This document shows, in pieces, positions 5,446 through 5,565 of a stretch of 5,565 bases of DNA. The stretch is from Candidatus Woesearchaeota archaeon (lineage in GTDB: Archaea; Nanobdellota; Nanobdellia; Woesearchaeales; UBA11576). The notes under the pieces are model-generated. The model ran no database searches and was not told where the DNA came from. It worked only from the letters and a program-made list of their open reading frames with translations. The DNA is taken from assembly GCA_027083015.1 (NCBI GenBank), contig JALWQS010000082.1, positions 1 to 5,565 of the forward strand, read 5' to 3'. Position 1 is the stretch's first letter. Each line of letters opens with the position of its first letter. A program made the translations under genes and the position numbers.

Positions 5446-5565
5446 CTATCTGATCAAAGAACCCATTATGTCCTGAAAGAAAACCTTCTCACCATTTTTG
5501 TAAATGCCCTCCAAAGCAGTAAAATAACGATAATCACCGTCTAACTTCAGCCAGTACATAAAACC
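5446..5565 (-). CDS. C-terminal end of an unidentified gene, cut by the window edge
   Basis: On the minus strand an open frame enters at 5565 and ends with TAG at 5448-5446. It gives 39 residues rich in aromatic and charged side chains, starting GFMYWLKLDGDYRYF and ending FFQDIMGSLIR. It is convergent with tgt, with 11 bases between the stops. Its codons end mostly in T (GGT, GAT, TAT, CGT, ACT, GCT, GTT), like the other minus-strand genes here, which supports it as real coding sequence. The fragment is too short to name a family. Confidence 0.6.
   Translation of the reverse strand, partial: GFMYWLKLDGDYRYFTALEGIYKNGEKVFFQDIMGSLIR

Overview
The window reads as a gene-dense, A-rich stretch of an archaeal chromosome, most likely from the DPANN group (a Woesearchaeota- or Pacearchaeota-like lineage). 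The support is an archaeal-style Mre11-like nuclease, TATA-box-like promoters instead of -35/-10 boxes, GGTG/GGGG-type Shine-Dalgarno sites, oligo-T terminators and heavy ATA/AGA codon use on one strand. The lineage is an inference from style, not from a marker gene. A candidate-phylum bacterium is the main alternative.

Layout, left to right: (1) 26-1231 (+), Mre11-like DNA repair nuclease. (2) 1255-1692 (-), a Nudix-fold protein with a hydrophobic N-terminus and a degraded catalytic box, convergent with mre11. (3) 1810-2316 (+), a small all-helical protein with an amphipathic N-terminus, divergent from the Nudix gene across one shared TATA-like element. (4) 2443-3279 (-), an unrecognised 278-aa protein starting at TTG. 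(5) 3479-4078 (-), a 199-aa protein with a helical head and a histone-H1-like lysine tail, followed by a hairpin-plus-T7 terminator. (6) 4286-5434 (+), a bacterial-type tRNA-guanine transglycosylase. (7) 5446-5565 (-), the C-terminal 39 codons of a gene that runs off the right edge.

There is no obvious operon. Genes alternate strand, or have their own promoter and terminator signals, so each is probably transcribed alone. Two proteins concern nucleic acids by homology (DNA-end processing and tRNA modification). A third, the lysine-tailed protein, probably does so by composition.

The most interesting signals are: third-position base choice tied to the physical strand (plus-strand genes end codons in A, minus-strand genes in T); the H1-like protein, whose upstream region carries a perfect 12-bp inverted repeat around the promoter and leader; two different 11-bp tandem duplications in the same intergenic region; a queuosine-type Tgt in an apparently archaeal setting; and a Nudix protein that has lost its metal-binding glutamates. 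No tRNA, rRNA, CRISPR array, insertion sequence or replication origin was seen. No gene-free stretch exceeds about 210 bases.
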